Shown here: one piece after another, positions 25,096 through 33,947 of the stretch
Position numbering within the stretch: the first letter of the stretch is position 1
How the letters are laid out: each line of letters starts with the position of its first letter
DNA from: G965261055 sp965261055 [NCBI: Fibrobacteria bacterium]
GTDB taxonomy: Bacteria; Fibrobacterota; Fibrobacteria; UBA11236
Length of the DNA stretch: 64,000 bases
Assembly: GCA_965261055.1 (NCBI GenBank)
Contig: OZ253440.1
Location: 1,364,001 to 1,428,000 of the forward strand
Direction of reading: 5' to 3'
The notes under the pieces: generated by a model
The model's database searches: none
Seen by the model: the letters and a program-made list of their open reading frames with translations, nothing else
Told to the model about the DNA's origin: nothing
Made by a program: the position numbers and the translations under genes

Positions 25096-26166
25096 ATGGC
25101 AAACAAAATTTTGATTGTTTGCCCTATTGGGATTGGCAACTTTTTAATGCTTACACCAGCAATTCAAAGGTTGTTTTTAAATAACAGTTATGATTTAGAC
25201 ATATTTTGTTTAAAATATCCGATTGTGGAAATGGCAGAATCTAGTCAATGGTTTTCGAATGTTTATTTTTGGGATCCCGATCAACATGGAAAATGGATGG
25301 GTATTAAAACTTTAAAAAAAATTCGTCAAACGCATTATCAAGCTATTTTGAGGTTTTTTCCTACATATCATTGGAAGTATAGTTTTTTTTCTTTTTTCTT
25401 GAACAAAAAAAATGAATATGGGTTTGTATTCAAAGAGAAGAAAGTTTCTTCTTACAAGCTTTTGTATAAATTTGGGATGCATGATGTAGATCAAAATCAT
25501 CGTTTAATAGATTTTTTTCTAAATGAGAGGAATCAAAAATGGTATCCACTTAAATTTTTTCAAACATCAAAATTGAATGTTAAACATAAAGTTGTGTTTC
25601 CAACTAGTTCTTATTTTGTCTGTCATATTGGTTGTAGTTCTGCAAGAGGAATGATTCAAAAAAGATTACCTATAGAAAAATGGGTTAAAATTATTGAAAA
25701 CTTATATCAAAAATATAAGCTAATTTGTGTTCCAATAGGTGGTCCAGATGAAAAAGAAATGATGCAATCTTTATTGCATCAAAGTAAACATGGTAGGGTG
25801 GTTTTGATGCCTACAAAGTCTTTAAGTGATTTGAACGACATTGTAGAAAGTTCTCTTTTTTTTATGGGGAATGACTCTGGCTTAATGCATCTTTGTGTTG
25901 CTTTACAAAAAAGAGTGATTGCTTTTTTTGGTCCTTCCGATGAAAATAGAGTACACCCTTATTACCTAAATGAAGCAGAATGGTTGGTACAAACAATACA
26001 CGAACATTTGGTTCTTAGAAACCAGAGTGTTAAATTAAATTACAAAAAGATAAATTTAAAATTACCTTATAATAATTCAGGTGGGCTTTCGGAAGTTTCT
26101 ATAGAGTGGGCATTAACTCAAATTCATGATTTTTTGCAGTTAAAATTTCCTGATTTAAAATGTTAA
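25096..26166 (+). CDS. glycosyltransferase family 9 (heptosyltransferase-like)
   Basis: 356 residues. N-terminal ILIVCPIGIGNFLMLTPAIQ and C-terminal FFMGNDSGLMHLCVALQKRV plus IAFFGPSDENRVHPY are the acceptor- and donor-side marks of ADP-heptose:LPS heptosyltransferases (GT9, GT-B fold). VCHIGCSSARGMIQKRLPIE is the donor-domain start. Cytoplasmic, adding a sugar to lipopolysaccharide core or another glycan. A gmhB-like phosphatase at 33396 fits an ADP- or GDP-heptose pathway. Transcribed with the gene before it (1-base gap). Confidence 0.88.
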   Translation: MANKILIVCPIGIGNFLMLTPAIQRLFLNNSYDLDIFCLKYPIVEMAESSQWFSNVYFWDPDQHGKWMGIKTLKKIRQTHYQAILRFFPTYHWKYSFFSFFLNKKNEYGFVFKEKKVSSYKLLYKFGMHDVDQNHRLIDFFLNERNQKWYPLKFFQTSKLNVKHKVVFPTSSYFVCHIGCSSARGMIQKRLPIEKWVKIIENLYQKYKLICVPIGGPDEKEMMQSLLHQSKHGRVVLMPTKSLSDLNDIVESSLFFMGNDSGLMHLCVALQKRVIAFFGPSDENRVHPYYLNEAEWLVQTIHEHLVLRNQSVKLNYKKINLKLPYNNSGGLSEVSIEWALTQIHDFLQLKFPDLKC

Positions 26167-26537
26167 GATTATTTTCCTCTTTATATTTTATAGGTTATAA
26201 GCATTTCTTTTAGAATCTATATTAGATTTTATTAGTAATAATAGTTTTGATACTTTTTGGGTCAAGTGAAAACTCCGTTTTTTTTAAAGCTCATTTTAGA
26301 CAAAGAGTTTTAAAAACTTTCGGATTTAAAGGATTTTTTTTTGGTAGCTATTATGCAGAGTTCCATTTTTAATTTCTTTTGTGGATCGTTTATGTCTTGA
26401 GTTTGTAACTAGAAATTAAGCTTTTTAATGTTAATTTCAGATAGGTACATATAAAATTTTTTTAAAGCAAAGAGAGTTTAGTTGCTAACGACAAAATAAT
26501 TTTAGATAATGTTTGGAATTGTTATTTAAAACAGTTT
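26167..26537. other. intergenic stretch with a possible decayed frame
   Basis: No intact gene. On the plus strand about 26270-26390 a 40-codon open piece reads ENSVFFKAHFRQRVLKTFGF then KGFFFGSYYAEFHF and a stop. This looks protein-like and could be a remnant, perhaps of a glycosyltransferase tail, but support is weak. No hairpin or RNA was recognised. Confidence 0.3.
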
Positions 26538-26843
26538 TTATAAACTAGGAATATTCATTCCACCAGTGATTCCGCCCATTTTGTCTTCAGAAGTTTGATC
26601 TGCTTTCTGTTTTGCATTTTGAAATGCTGCCGTAATTAAGTCTTCTAACGCTTCAATATCTTCAGGATTAACAACTTCTGGTTTAAGATTGATTTTTTGT
26701 AAATCATGTTGACCATTAATTTCAACTGTTACAAGGTTTCCGCCAGCTTCTCCAATGAAGATAGTATTTTTTAATTCTTCCTGTGTTTTATTCATTTGAG
26801 ATTGTAGCTTTTGAGCTTGTTTCATCATTTTTTGTATATTCAT
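26538..26843 (-). CDS. ybaB: nucleoid-associated protein YbaB/EbfC
   Basis: 101 residues, starting MNIQKMMKQAQKLQSQMNKT, with GGNLVTVEINGQHDLQKINL and the C-terminal GGMNIP. Forms DNA-binding dimers. It begins directly after the dnaX stop (no gap), the common dnaX-ybaB order; recR, which often follows, is not here. Confidence 0.94.
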   Translation of the reverse strand: MNIQKMMKQAQKLQSQMNKTQEELKNTIFIGEAGGNLVTVEINGQHDLQKINLKPEVVNPEDIEALEDLITAAFQNAKQKADQTSEDKMGGITGGMNIPSL

Positions 26844-28226
26844 TTAATCCTCTGTATTTGAAGTTTGAGTTTTAAAAATATTTTCAAGATAATCAACTCC
26901 TGGTATGTTTTTTTTATTTGAATTATCTAGAACTTTCTCTTTTTTCTCTAAGGTAGAATTTTCTGTTATAGTCTCTGATGGTGGTAGTTCTTTTTTATTA
27001 TTTAGAGATCGTGAGTCCAATGGTAGAGCTATATTTGAGTTATCGCTTTCTTTATTTAAAGTTTCTTCTGAAAATTTATTCTTAAAACTTTTTAAAAGCT
27101 TATTAAAATCTTCAATATGTGTGAGGTTACATAGTTTGAAAAGTCCTATTTCCACAGAGAGTTGAGGGTGAGTTACTATTTTTAATTCTGAAAGAATATC
27201 TGAAAGACCCTTGCTGTAACGTAACAAATCTGTATCACTGACTGTGTTGCCTAAAGTATTGAAGTGAGTAAATTTTTCTTTTGATAAACTTAGAAAAGAA
27301 GGTTTCATTTCAGTCTGTTTTGAAAACAATACATTGCGGAAAAAGTAACCAAGACCAGACAAAAGTTCATGAGGCTGTATCCCTAATTCGAAACAGTCTT
27401 GTGTGACTTCAAAGCAAGTTGCGATATCATTTTTAGTTAAGCTTAAAAAAAGTTTTTCAAAAATACTATCGACAGGAATCCCTAAAACGCTCTGAACGGT
27501 AGAAATTTGTAAGATCTCATCTCCAAAAGTAATAACTTGATCCAAGTAGCTAAGAGCATCTCTCATACTACCATCTGCTTTTTGGGAGACTAAGTCTAAA
27601 GAACCTTCTTGAAAGCTTAAGTTTTCTTGTTGCATTATGTAACTTAATCTTTTGATAATTTTCTCTTGAGAAATAGGTTTAAAATCAAACCTTTGAATAC
27701 GTGATAAAATAGTTTGAGGAATTTTCCTTATTTCGGTTGTTGCAAATATAAAAACAACATGACTAGGAGGCTCTTCTAGCGTTTTAAGTAAGGCGTTAAA
27801 TGCTTCTTTTGTTAGCATATGAACTTCGTCAATAATATAAACTTTATATTTTAATTTCATTGGACTATAACTAATTTGTTCGCGAAGATCTCGAATATCG
27901 TTAATTCCTCGATTCGAAGCTCCATCAATCTCGATAACATCCATGGATGATCCGTTAATTATTTCTTTGCATATTTCACAAGAGCCACATGCGTCTCCAG
28001 CTTCAATGTTTGGACAGTTGAGAGCTTTTGCTAGGATGCGAGCTGCAGTTGTCTTACCAACTCCGTGAGTCCCTGTAAATAAATAACCGTGAGCAATTTT
28101 TTTTGTGTGGACACTATTTTTTAAAATTTTAGTTACATGTTCTTGACCAATCATATCTTTGAATTGATAAGGTCTCCATTTTCGAGCAAGGATAACATAG
28201 CTTGGATCTTGTTTATTTACAATCAT
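26844..28226 (-). CDS. dnaX: DNA polymerase III subunit gamma/tau
   Basis: 460 residues. Clamp-loader ATPase of the replicative polymerase. Seen: WRPYQFKDMIGQEHV, Walker A GTHGVGKTT (residues 52-60), a four-cysteine zinc module (Cys 71, 80, 83, 86), DEVHMLTKEAFNALLKTLEE (Walker B) and the Ser-Arg-x-Gln sensor TILSRIQRFDF. The region after about residue 370 is short, hydrophilic and low in complexity, so this is closer to a gamma-only form; no clear tau domains IV-V are visible. Confidence 0.95.
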   Translation of the reverse strand: MIVNKQDPSYVILARKWRPYQFKDMIGQEHVTKILKNSVHTKKIAHGYLFTGTHGVGKTTAARILAKALNCPNIEAGDACGSCEICKEIINGSSMDVIEIDGASNRGINDIRDLREQISYSPMKLKYKVYIIDEVHMLTKEAFNALLKTLEEPPSHVVFIFATTEIRKIPQTILSRIQRFDFKPISQEKIIKRLSYIMQQENLSFQEGSLDLVSQKADGSMRDALSYLDQVITFGDEILQISTVQSVLGIPVDSIFEKLFLSLTKNDIATCFEVTQDCFELGIQPHELLSGLGYFFRNVLFSKQTEMKPSFLSLSKEKFTHFNTLGNTVSDTDLLRYSKGLSDILSELKIVTHPQLSVEIGLFKLCNLTHIEDFNKLLKSFKNKFSEETLNKESDNSNIALPLDSRSLNNKKELPPSETITENSTLEKKEKVLDNSNKKNIPGVDYLENIFKTQTSNTED

Positions 28227-28275
28227 ATGAGAAATTTATTAAATTTATAACAGACACCTCAACATTTTATTTTAT

Positions 28276-29325
28276 ATGTATTATAAACTTTTTTTAGTAA
28301 GCTTTTTAGTCTTATTTCAAATGCTTTGGGCTCATCCTAACGGAACCTCTTTTTTGCAGGTTGATCAAGAAGCAAGTCTGTTATCTGTTTATCTAAGTGT
28401 TAATAAAAACGATGTGCTTGAAGCTATTGGTCTTCAAAAAAAACAAGAAGACACTTTGCAGCAAGTGGGTGCTTATGCTAGTCAAAGGCTACAGCTTTCA
28501 TTGAATGATAATTTGTCTTATATTGACTGGGATAGCATTTTTTTAGATACAGGAAAAATTTATAGCCTGTATGGAACATTGCCTTTTGCTGACTCTATAG
28601 TCCTAGTCGTGAATCCTTCGTTTTTTGTAGAGTTGGATATTGTTTCTATTTGTCATATGATAATAAAACGTAACGATACTTTGCTTTATGAGGATTATTA
28701 TACAGATCAAGAGGAGGCTCGTTTCGAATTGTTTCATCCTTCCCATTTTTATTTAAAAAGTAAGAAAGAAAAAAGAGCTTCTTGGTTGTCTTTTGTTTGG
28801 ATTGGCTTTAAACATATTCTTCCTTTTGGTTTAGACCATATTCTTTTTGTGATAGGTTTGTTTTTGTTTTCTCGTCGTTGGAGAGTTTTATCCATGCAGA
28901 CACTTACCTTTACTGTTGCCCATTCTATAGCATTAGCATTAGTTTTATTGAATTTTTTATCGCTATCTTCTAATATTGTCGAACCGTTGATTGCTTTATC
29001 TATTGTTTTTATTGTATTTGAAAATTTATGCTTAAAAACGCAAATGAAATATCGCCTCATTGTAGTGTTCTTGTTTGGACTATTACATGGAATGGGATTT
29101 GCATTCGTATTAGAAAATTTAAGAGTAGATTCTAGTTTATTTTTGATGTCATTAATATCATTTAATGTTGGTTTAGAATTAGGGCAAATTGTGATTGTTT
29201 TATCAATGCTTTTATTAACTTATAGTATCTATAAAAAATCATATTATCATAAGGTTATATTGGTTCCTTTAAATTTAATTATTGGATCGATGGGGCTCTA
29301 TTGGCTTATAGATCGTTTAGTATAA
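28276..29325 (+). CDS. HupE/UreJ-family membrane protein
   Basis: 349 residues. Signal peptide ending LWAHPNG, an extracytoplasmic N-terminal domain to about residue 165, then six or seven membrane helices. FVWIGFKHILPFGLDHILFV, TLTFTVAHSIALALVLL, FGLLHGMGFAFVLENL and FNVGLELGQIVIV are the HupE/UreJ_2 marks, including histidines that may bind a metal. Relatives are proposed nickel or cobalt permease accessories; some are simply membrane proteins of unknown role. No urease or hydrogenase genes are adjacent, so the metal is not known. Divergent from dnaX, upstream of thyA. Confidence 0.85.
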   Translation: MYYKLFLVSFLVLFQMLWAHPNGTSFLQVDQEASLLSVYLSVNKNDVLEAIGLQKKQEDTLQQVGAYASQRLQLSLNDNLSYIDWDSIFLDTGKIYSLYGTLPFADSIVLVVNPSFFVELDIVSICHMIIKRNDTLLYEDYYTDQEEARFELFHPSHFYLKSKKEKRASWLSFVWIGFKHILPFGLDHILFVIGLFLFSRRWRVLSMQTLTFTVAHSIALALVLLNFLSLSSNIVEPLIALSIVFIVFENLCLKTQMKYRLIVVFLFGLLHGMGFAFVLENLRVDSSLFLMSLISFNVGLELGQIVIVLSMLLLTYSIYKKSYYHKVILVPLNLIIGSMGLYWLIDRLV

Positions 29326-29343
29326 TTTTTTGGGAGTATATAA

Positions 29344-30132
29344 TTGAAACAGTATTTAGAACTGGTTAAAAATATTTTAGATAGCGGTGAAAAAAAACAG
29401 GATCGAACTGGAACAGGCACAATCTCTATTTTTGGAACTCAAACTAAGTATGATTTACGAGAGGGTTTTCCTTTACTAACCACAAAAAAAACATTTTTTA
29501 ATGCTTGTCTAAGAGAGCTACTTTGGTTTTTAAAAGGGTCAACAAACATTAATGATGATTTAACAGAGCATACGCCAATTTGGGATGCATGGGCAGATGA
29601 AGCAGGTGACTTAGGTCCTATTTATGGATTTCAATGGAGAAATTGGCAGACTACTGATGGTAAATCTATTGATCAAATTAAAAATGTAGTTGAGGAAATT
29701 AAAGCAAACCCAGATTCTCGTAGGTTAATTGTAAGTGCGTGGAATGTCGCGGATCTTTCTAGAATGGCTTTACCACCCTGTCATTTGCTTTTTCAATTTT
29801 ATGTTGTTAACGGTCGTTTAGATTGTCAGCTTTACCAACGCTCAGCTGATATTGCATTGGGAGTTCCTTTTAATATTGCGAGTTATTCTCTATTAATGAT
29901 GATGGTTGCTAATGAATGTGGTTTAATTCCAGGAATCTTAACGCATACTTTAGGTGATGCTCATATTTATACCAATCATATAAAAGGATTGAAAGAACAA
30001 CTCACTAGAGAGCCGAAGTCATTACCTCAGGTTGTAATTCAAAATAAAAAAATGCAAGATGTAATTTTTGAAGATTTTGAACTTCAAAATTATGAACCTC
30101 ATCCTTTCATTCGTTTTGAAGTTTCTGTTTAG
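29344..30132 (+). CDS. thyA: thymidylate synthase ThyA
   Basis: 262 residues, the short E. coli-like form. Methylates dUMP with methylene-tetrahydrofolate. Seen: [38 protein letters not shown], catalytic Cys in [33 protein letters not shown] and [10 protein letters not shown]. Start is a TTG at 29344 with GGGAG nearby; no better ATG exists in frame. Followed after 12 bases by dihydrofolate reductase, which recycles the folate product. Confidence 0.96.
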   Translation: MKQYLELVKNILDSGEKKQDRTGTGTISIFGTQTKYDLREGFPLLTTKKTFFNACLRELLWFLKGSTNINDDLTEHTPIWDAWADEAGDLGPIYGFQWRNWQTTDGKSIDQIKNVVEEIKANPDSRRLIVSAWNVADLSRMALPPCHLLFQFYVVNGRLDCQLYQRSADIALGVPFNIASYSLLMMMVANECGLIPGILTHTLGDAHIYTNHIKGLKEQLTREPKSLPQVVIQNKKMQDVIFEDFELQNYEPHPFIRFEVSV

Positions 30133-30144
30133 GGTTAGTCTATT

Positions 30145-30729
30145 TTGATTTTTTTTGATGTTATTGTTGCCAAAGATAGCGTTGGTGGGATTGGAAGGAA
30201 CCAACAGTTAGTTTGGTCTTTAAAATCAGATATGATGTTTTTTAAGGAATTGACCTCAACTCAAACACCATTAAAAGTATTTACAAAATTTGATTTTCAA
30301 TGGAAAGAAAAATACTTAGGAAACACCAAAGGAAAAATAAAACAAAATGCTGTTATTATGGGTAGAAATACTTGGGAGTCTTTACCTGCCTTTGTTAAGC
30401 CACTACCAAGACGATTTAATATCGTGTTATCTAGAAAAGTTAGTGTTGTTAAAAAAGTAAAAATGGCAAAAGATTTGGAAGAGGCTTTGAGTCAGAGTAA
30501 AAATTATTCTTTTCGTTACATTATTGGTGGATCAAAGGTCTATCAAAAAGCCTTACAACATTCTTTTTGTCGATACATCTTTGTAACAGAACTCAAAGAT
30601 TCATTTGATTGTGACACTTTTTTTCCAAGTATTGAAAGAGGATATAAGTTAGTTTCTAGCTCACCTTGGAATATTGAAAATGAGATAGAATATCGTTTTA
30701 CTTGTTATCGGTCTTTGTTAAATTATTAA
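30145..30729 (+). CDS. folA: dihydrofolate reductase
   Basis: 194 residues, somewhat longer than the common bacterial 160. Reduces dihydrofolate made by ThyA. Seen: IVAKDSVGGIGRNQQLVWSL, a catalytic Asp in SDMMFFKEL, VIMGRNTWESLP, PRRFNIVLSRKV and YIIGGSKVYQKAL. An insertion of about 30 residues (LTSTQTPLKVFTKFDFQWK and on) sits before the MGRNTWES block. Start appears to be TTG. Coupled to thyA. Confidence 0.92.
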   Translation: MIFFDVIVAKDSVGGIGRNQQLVWSLKSDMMFFKELTSTQTPLKVFTKFDFQWKEKYLGNTKGKIKQNAVIMGRNTWESLPAFVKPLPRRFNIVLSRKVSVVKKVKMAKDLEEALSQSKNYSFRYIIGGSKVYQKALQHSFCRYIFVTELKDSFDCDTFFPSIERGYKLVSSSPWNIENEIEYRFTCYRSLLNY

Positions 30730-30750
30730 AGCAATTTTTAAAAATAAGAC

Positions 30751-31836
30751 CTACAAAAATTTTTTTAGAGATGGTTTATTTTTAATTTCTTCTATTATTT
30801 TTTTAATTTCTTTTTCTTTTTTTTTGTGAATCACTAAAGTAACACCATCATGTTGTATGACGATTAAATCTTTAACACCATAAGTTGCAACTAAACCGTT
30901 ATCAGTAAAAATTAAAGAATCACTTGTATCAAGTTGTACGGAGTCACCAATAATGGTATTGTTGTCAGAATTTTTTTGATGCAGTCTTTCTAAGGCAAGC
31001 CAAGATCCCATGTCATCCCAGCTGTATTGAGGAATAACCACTTCAATATTTGAAGCCTTTTCCATAATACCATAATCAATGGATTCTGAATCTAAATAAG
31101 GATATAAATCTTGAAGTTGTTCTTTGAAGTTTGAATTTTTTATGGATAATTTTGCGTTTTCAAAAGCAGTATAAATATTTGGTAGATGATTTTTGAATAA
31201 AAACCAAAGATAGTCAATTCTCCATACAAACATTCCGCTATTCCAAAAAAATTTTTTAGAGTTCAAATAATTTTGAGCTTGTTTTTGATTTGGCTTTTCA
31301 TGAAATTGTTTTACAGGAAAATGATCAAGTGTATTTTTTTCTTTTTTATCCAGGAGAACTTCTATATATCCGTAACCTGTGTCTGGTCGAGTTGGAGTAA
31401 TTCCAAAAGTGACAATTTTTTTGCCTGCTTTAGCAATTTGCGTAGCAGCTTGAATGGATTTAATGAATTCTTCTTTAGGCTTAATCGCATGATCAGCTGT
31501 TAAAACAACCATGACTCCTTCAGGATCAATTTCATGGATAAGTCTGGATGCCAGTGCAATTGCTGCAACTGTATTTTTGTTTTCAGGCTCACCAACTAAA
31601 ACAACATTATCAAAACATTTTTTATTTAATAAAATTTCAATAGGTTTCTCAATATGTTGGCTAGCTATAATGTGAATGGGAGTTTTTAATTTTAGATCTC
31701 CAACTAAATCAAGTATGTCTTCTAACATTGTTTGATCACTAACAAGTTTAAGCAGTTGTTTGGGGTGTTTTTGGTTACTGTAAGGCCAAAATCGTTCGCC
31801 TTTCCCACCTGCCATAATTACTGGAAATATATTCAT
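30751..31836 (-). CDS. manC: mannose-1-phosphate guanylyltransferase
   Basis: 361 residues, the single-domain form without an isomerase tail. Makes GDP-mannose from mannose-1-phosphate and GTP for surface glycans. Seen: VIMAGGKGERFWPYSNQKHP KQ signature start, VVLTADHAIKPKEEF, FHEKPNQKQAQNYL, FFWNSGMFVWRID and IDYGIMEKASNIEVVIPQYS followed by WDDMGSW. Runs toward folA with a 21-base gap. Confidence 0.94.
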   Translation of the reverse strand: MNIFPVIMAGGKGERFWPYSNQKHPKQLLKLVSDQTMLEDILDLVGDLKLKTPIHIIASQHIEKPIEILLNKKCFDNVVLVGEPENKNTVAAIALASRLIHEIDPEGVMVVLTADHAIKPKEEFIKSIQAATQIAKAGKKIVTFGITPTRPDTGYGYIEVLLDKKEKNTLDHFPVKQFHEKPNQKQAQNYLNSKKFFWNSGMFVWRIDYLWFLFKNHLPNIYTAFENAKLSIKNSNFKEQLQDLYPYLDSESIDYGIMEKASNIEVVIPQYSWDDMGSWLALERLHQKNSDNNTIIGDSVQLDTSDSLIFTDNGLVATYGVKDLIVIQHDGVTLVIHKKKEKEIKKIIEEIKNKPSLKKFL

Positions 31837-31895
31837 AGTTAAGTCTCTATTGAATAAGCTAAAATTACTACTTTTAGATATATAGAATCTACATC

Positions 31896-32726
31896 ATGAA
31901 CATTCAAATAGAAAACAAAGCTGACTTACATATACACTCTACTCATTCTGATGGGAGTTGGAGTGTTAAGCAATTAATATCAGCCTATGCAAAGCTTAAT
32001 TTTAAAGCTATTTCAATTACAGATCACGATAATCTAGATGCCTTTACAGAGGGTCATCTTTATGCAAAAGAAAAAGGATTAGAATTGATACTTGGAGTTG
32101 AGATTAGTACTTATGAACAAGGAAGAGCAATTCATATCTTAGGTTATTATGTAGATTCTCAAAATCAAAAATTGAAAGATGTTCTAAAAACACTACAAGA
32201 ATCTAGATCAACTCTAATGAAAGAGATGGTTTCGGAACTTCAAAAAATAGGTTTAGATATTCCCTTAAATTTAGTCTTAGAAGAGGCTCAAGGTTCTAGC
32301 TTAGGTCGCCCTCATTTAGCCAAAGTATTGGTGAAATTGAACTATGTTAAAAATACAACAGAAGCTTTTGAGAAATATCTAACACAGCCTGTTATTTTAA
32401 ATATTCCTCGTTATCGTTTGACTCCAGAGGAAGGAATAAAATTAATTCATCAAGCTGGAGGTGTTGCTGTGTTAGCTCATCCGCATCGTAACAATACAGA
32501 TGAGATAATACCTAGATTGGCTGATTTTGGTTTAGATGGAATAGAGGTTTTTATCAAAGCAGGAAGGAATACAAAAGCTGTTCGGAAAAAATACAAGAAG
32601 CTTGCGGATAAATTAGGTTTGTTATATAGTGGAGGTAGTGATTTTCATGGAAATTATGGATCCTTTGTTGGAGAGGTTGAATTACCTTACGAATGTGTAG
32701 AAAAATTGAAAGCAAAGGCATCTTAG
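31896..32726 (+). CDS. PHP-domain phosphoesterase (RNase AM / YciV-like)
   Basis: 276 residues. Metal-site motifs of the PHP family are present: KADLHIHSTHSDGSW, ISITDHDNLDAF, VEISTYEQGRAIHILGYYVD, VAVLAHPHRNN and SGGSDFHGNYG. Close to the YciV/TrpH branch, which trims nucleotides (5'-3' exonuclease and 3',5'-bisphosphate hydrolysis). Followed by a cvpA-like gene 9 bases later. Confidence 0.92.
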   Translation: MNIQIENKADLHIHSTHSDGSWSVKQLISAYAKLNFKAISITDHDNLDAFTEGHLYAKEKGLELILGVEISTYEQGRAIHILGYYVDSQNQKLKDVLKTLQESRSTLMKEMVSELQKIGLDIPLNLVLEEAQGSSLGRPHLAKVLVKLNYVKNTTEAFEKYLTQPVILNIPRYRLTPEEGIKLIHQAGGVAVLAHPHRNNTDEIIPRLADFGLDGIEVFIKAGRNTKAVRKKYKKLADKLGLLYSGGSDFHGNYGSFVGEVELPYECVEKLKAKAS

Positions 32727-32735
32727 TTTTTTGAT

Positions 32736-33395
32736 ATGAACTGGCTAGATATTTTACTTTGCGTATTTTCTGGACTCTTTCTTTGGAGAGGTTTGCAAGT
32801 TGGATTTATTAAGGCGGCTTTATTTTATACATCATTATTATGTGGTTTCATCGGGAGTCTTTTTTTAGAGCCTTCCATGAATCATAAATGGCAAGAATGG
32901 GGGATTCTGATCCCAATCGAATGGGTTTCAATTGCCTCATGGATTTTTCTTTTTATTGTTATTACCATGTGTGCACATGGTGTTGGTTTGGGTATTCGTT
33001 TAATTCTCAAGCCAATATTAGCTGGATCTATAGATCGATTTTTAGGACTCATACTAGGTATTGTAAAAACAGTGGGTTTTGTAATTTTAATTTGTTGGTC
33101 TTTATCGAAGCTTTCAAAAGAAATGCAAACAATCTTTCCTTTAGAAACAAGTGTGATTTATGAATGCGTTAAAATTGCTTTTCCTTTTGTGGAAACGACT
33201 TGGAATCATTACAAAGGAACGCCTTTTGAAATGAAGAATATGTCAAATTTATTTAAAAGAGATGAACCGAAAGAGATGAACGAAAACTCTAAAAAGAAAC
33301 AGAAGACGAAGTCTCTTGAAGAAGAGTTTATAAAAAACTACCCAGAGGCAGGTGGATCCAATTGGGATTTTCCAGAAGGAAAAACTGATTTTTAA
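32736..33395 (+). CDS. cvpA: CvpA-family membrane protein
   Basis: 219 residues with four hydrophobic segments in the first 150 (MNWLDILLCVFSGLFLWRGL at the start), the CvpA arrangement, and a charged cytoplasmic tail ending SNWDFPEGKTDF. CvpA proteins are linked to colicin V export and envelope homeostasis in enterobacteria. Operon partner of the PHP gene. Its stop abuts the 3' end of the opposing gmhB. Confidence 0.82.
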   Translation: MNWLDILLCVFSGLFLWRGLQVGFIKAALFYTSLLCGFIGSLFLEPSMNHKWQEWGILIPIEWVSIASWIFLFIVITMCAHGVGLGIRLILKPILAGSIDRFLGLILGIVKTVGFVILICWSLSKLSKEMQTIFPLETSVIYECVKIAFPFVETTWNHYKGTPFEMKNMSNLFKRDEPKEMNENSKKKQKTKSLEEEFIKNYPEAGGSNWDFPEGKTDF

Positions 33396-33947
33396 TTATA
33401 AAGATTTTGCGAATTCTAATAGATTAGAATAAGATTGTACTTGTTTTAAACTCATTAATAAAGGCTTTTTCCCAGTTTGAATTCCAATGGGTGTTACGCC
33501 AGATCTCCACCCACTTTCAATATCAGTCCAAGTATCACCGACCATATAACTCTCTCTCAAATAAATATGATGTTTTTTTGCTAATGTTTGAATCATTAGA
33601 GGAGATGGTTTTCGGCATTTTTGATGTTGTTGATAAGGTTTTATGATACCTTCTTTTAGATACGGACAATAGATGGTTTCTGTAATATAAATACCTTTTT
33701 GCAAGAGTTTTTGATGAATGTGATTTTGTAGTTTTAAATATTTTTTTTTAGAAAAGATCCCTCGAGAAATTCCAGATTGATTGGTAACAATGAAAAGTTT
33801 AAAGTCTCGTTTTTGAAAAAGAAGTAAAGCTTCCAATACATTTGGAATAAATTCAAAATTTTGTATTTCTGAGACATATTCCTTATCAATATTTAGTGTT
33901 CCATCTCGATCTAGAAAAATTGCTTTTTGTATTTTAAAACAAACCAT
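33396..33947 (-). CDS. gmhB: HAD-IIIA phosphatase, GmhB-like
   Basis: 183 residues. Motif I FLDRDGTLNIDKEYV, motif II VTNQSGISRGIF, motif III Lys in KCRKPSPLM and motif IV VGDTWTDIESGWRSG are those of heptose-bisphosphate / histidinol-phosphate phosphatases. The zinc loop is degenerate: CPYLKEG and HQKCRKP keep two cysteines where the family has Cys-x-His and Cys-x-Cys. It overlaps the 3' end of ubiD by 14 bases. A role in making an activated heptose would fit the GT9 gene at 25096. Confidence 0.85.
   Translation of the reverse strand: MVCFKIQKAIFLDRDGTLNIDKEYVSEIQNFEFIPNVLEALLLFQKRDFKLFIVTNQSGISRGIFSKKKYLKLQNHIHQKLLQKGIYITETIYCPYLKEGIIKPYQQHQKCRKPSPLMIQTLAKKHHIYLRESYMVGDTWTDIESGWRSGVTPIGIQTGKKPLLMSLKQVQSYSNLLEFAKSL

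Noticed and set aside
26270-26390. Possible glycosyltransferase remnant in the gap after the GT9 gene
   Set aside because: Only one block looks protein-like and no second family motif supports it.
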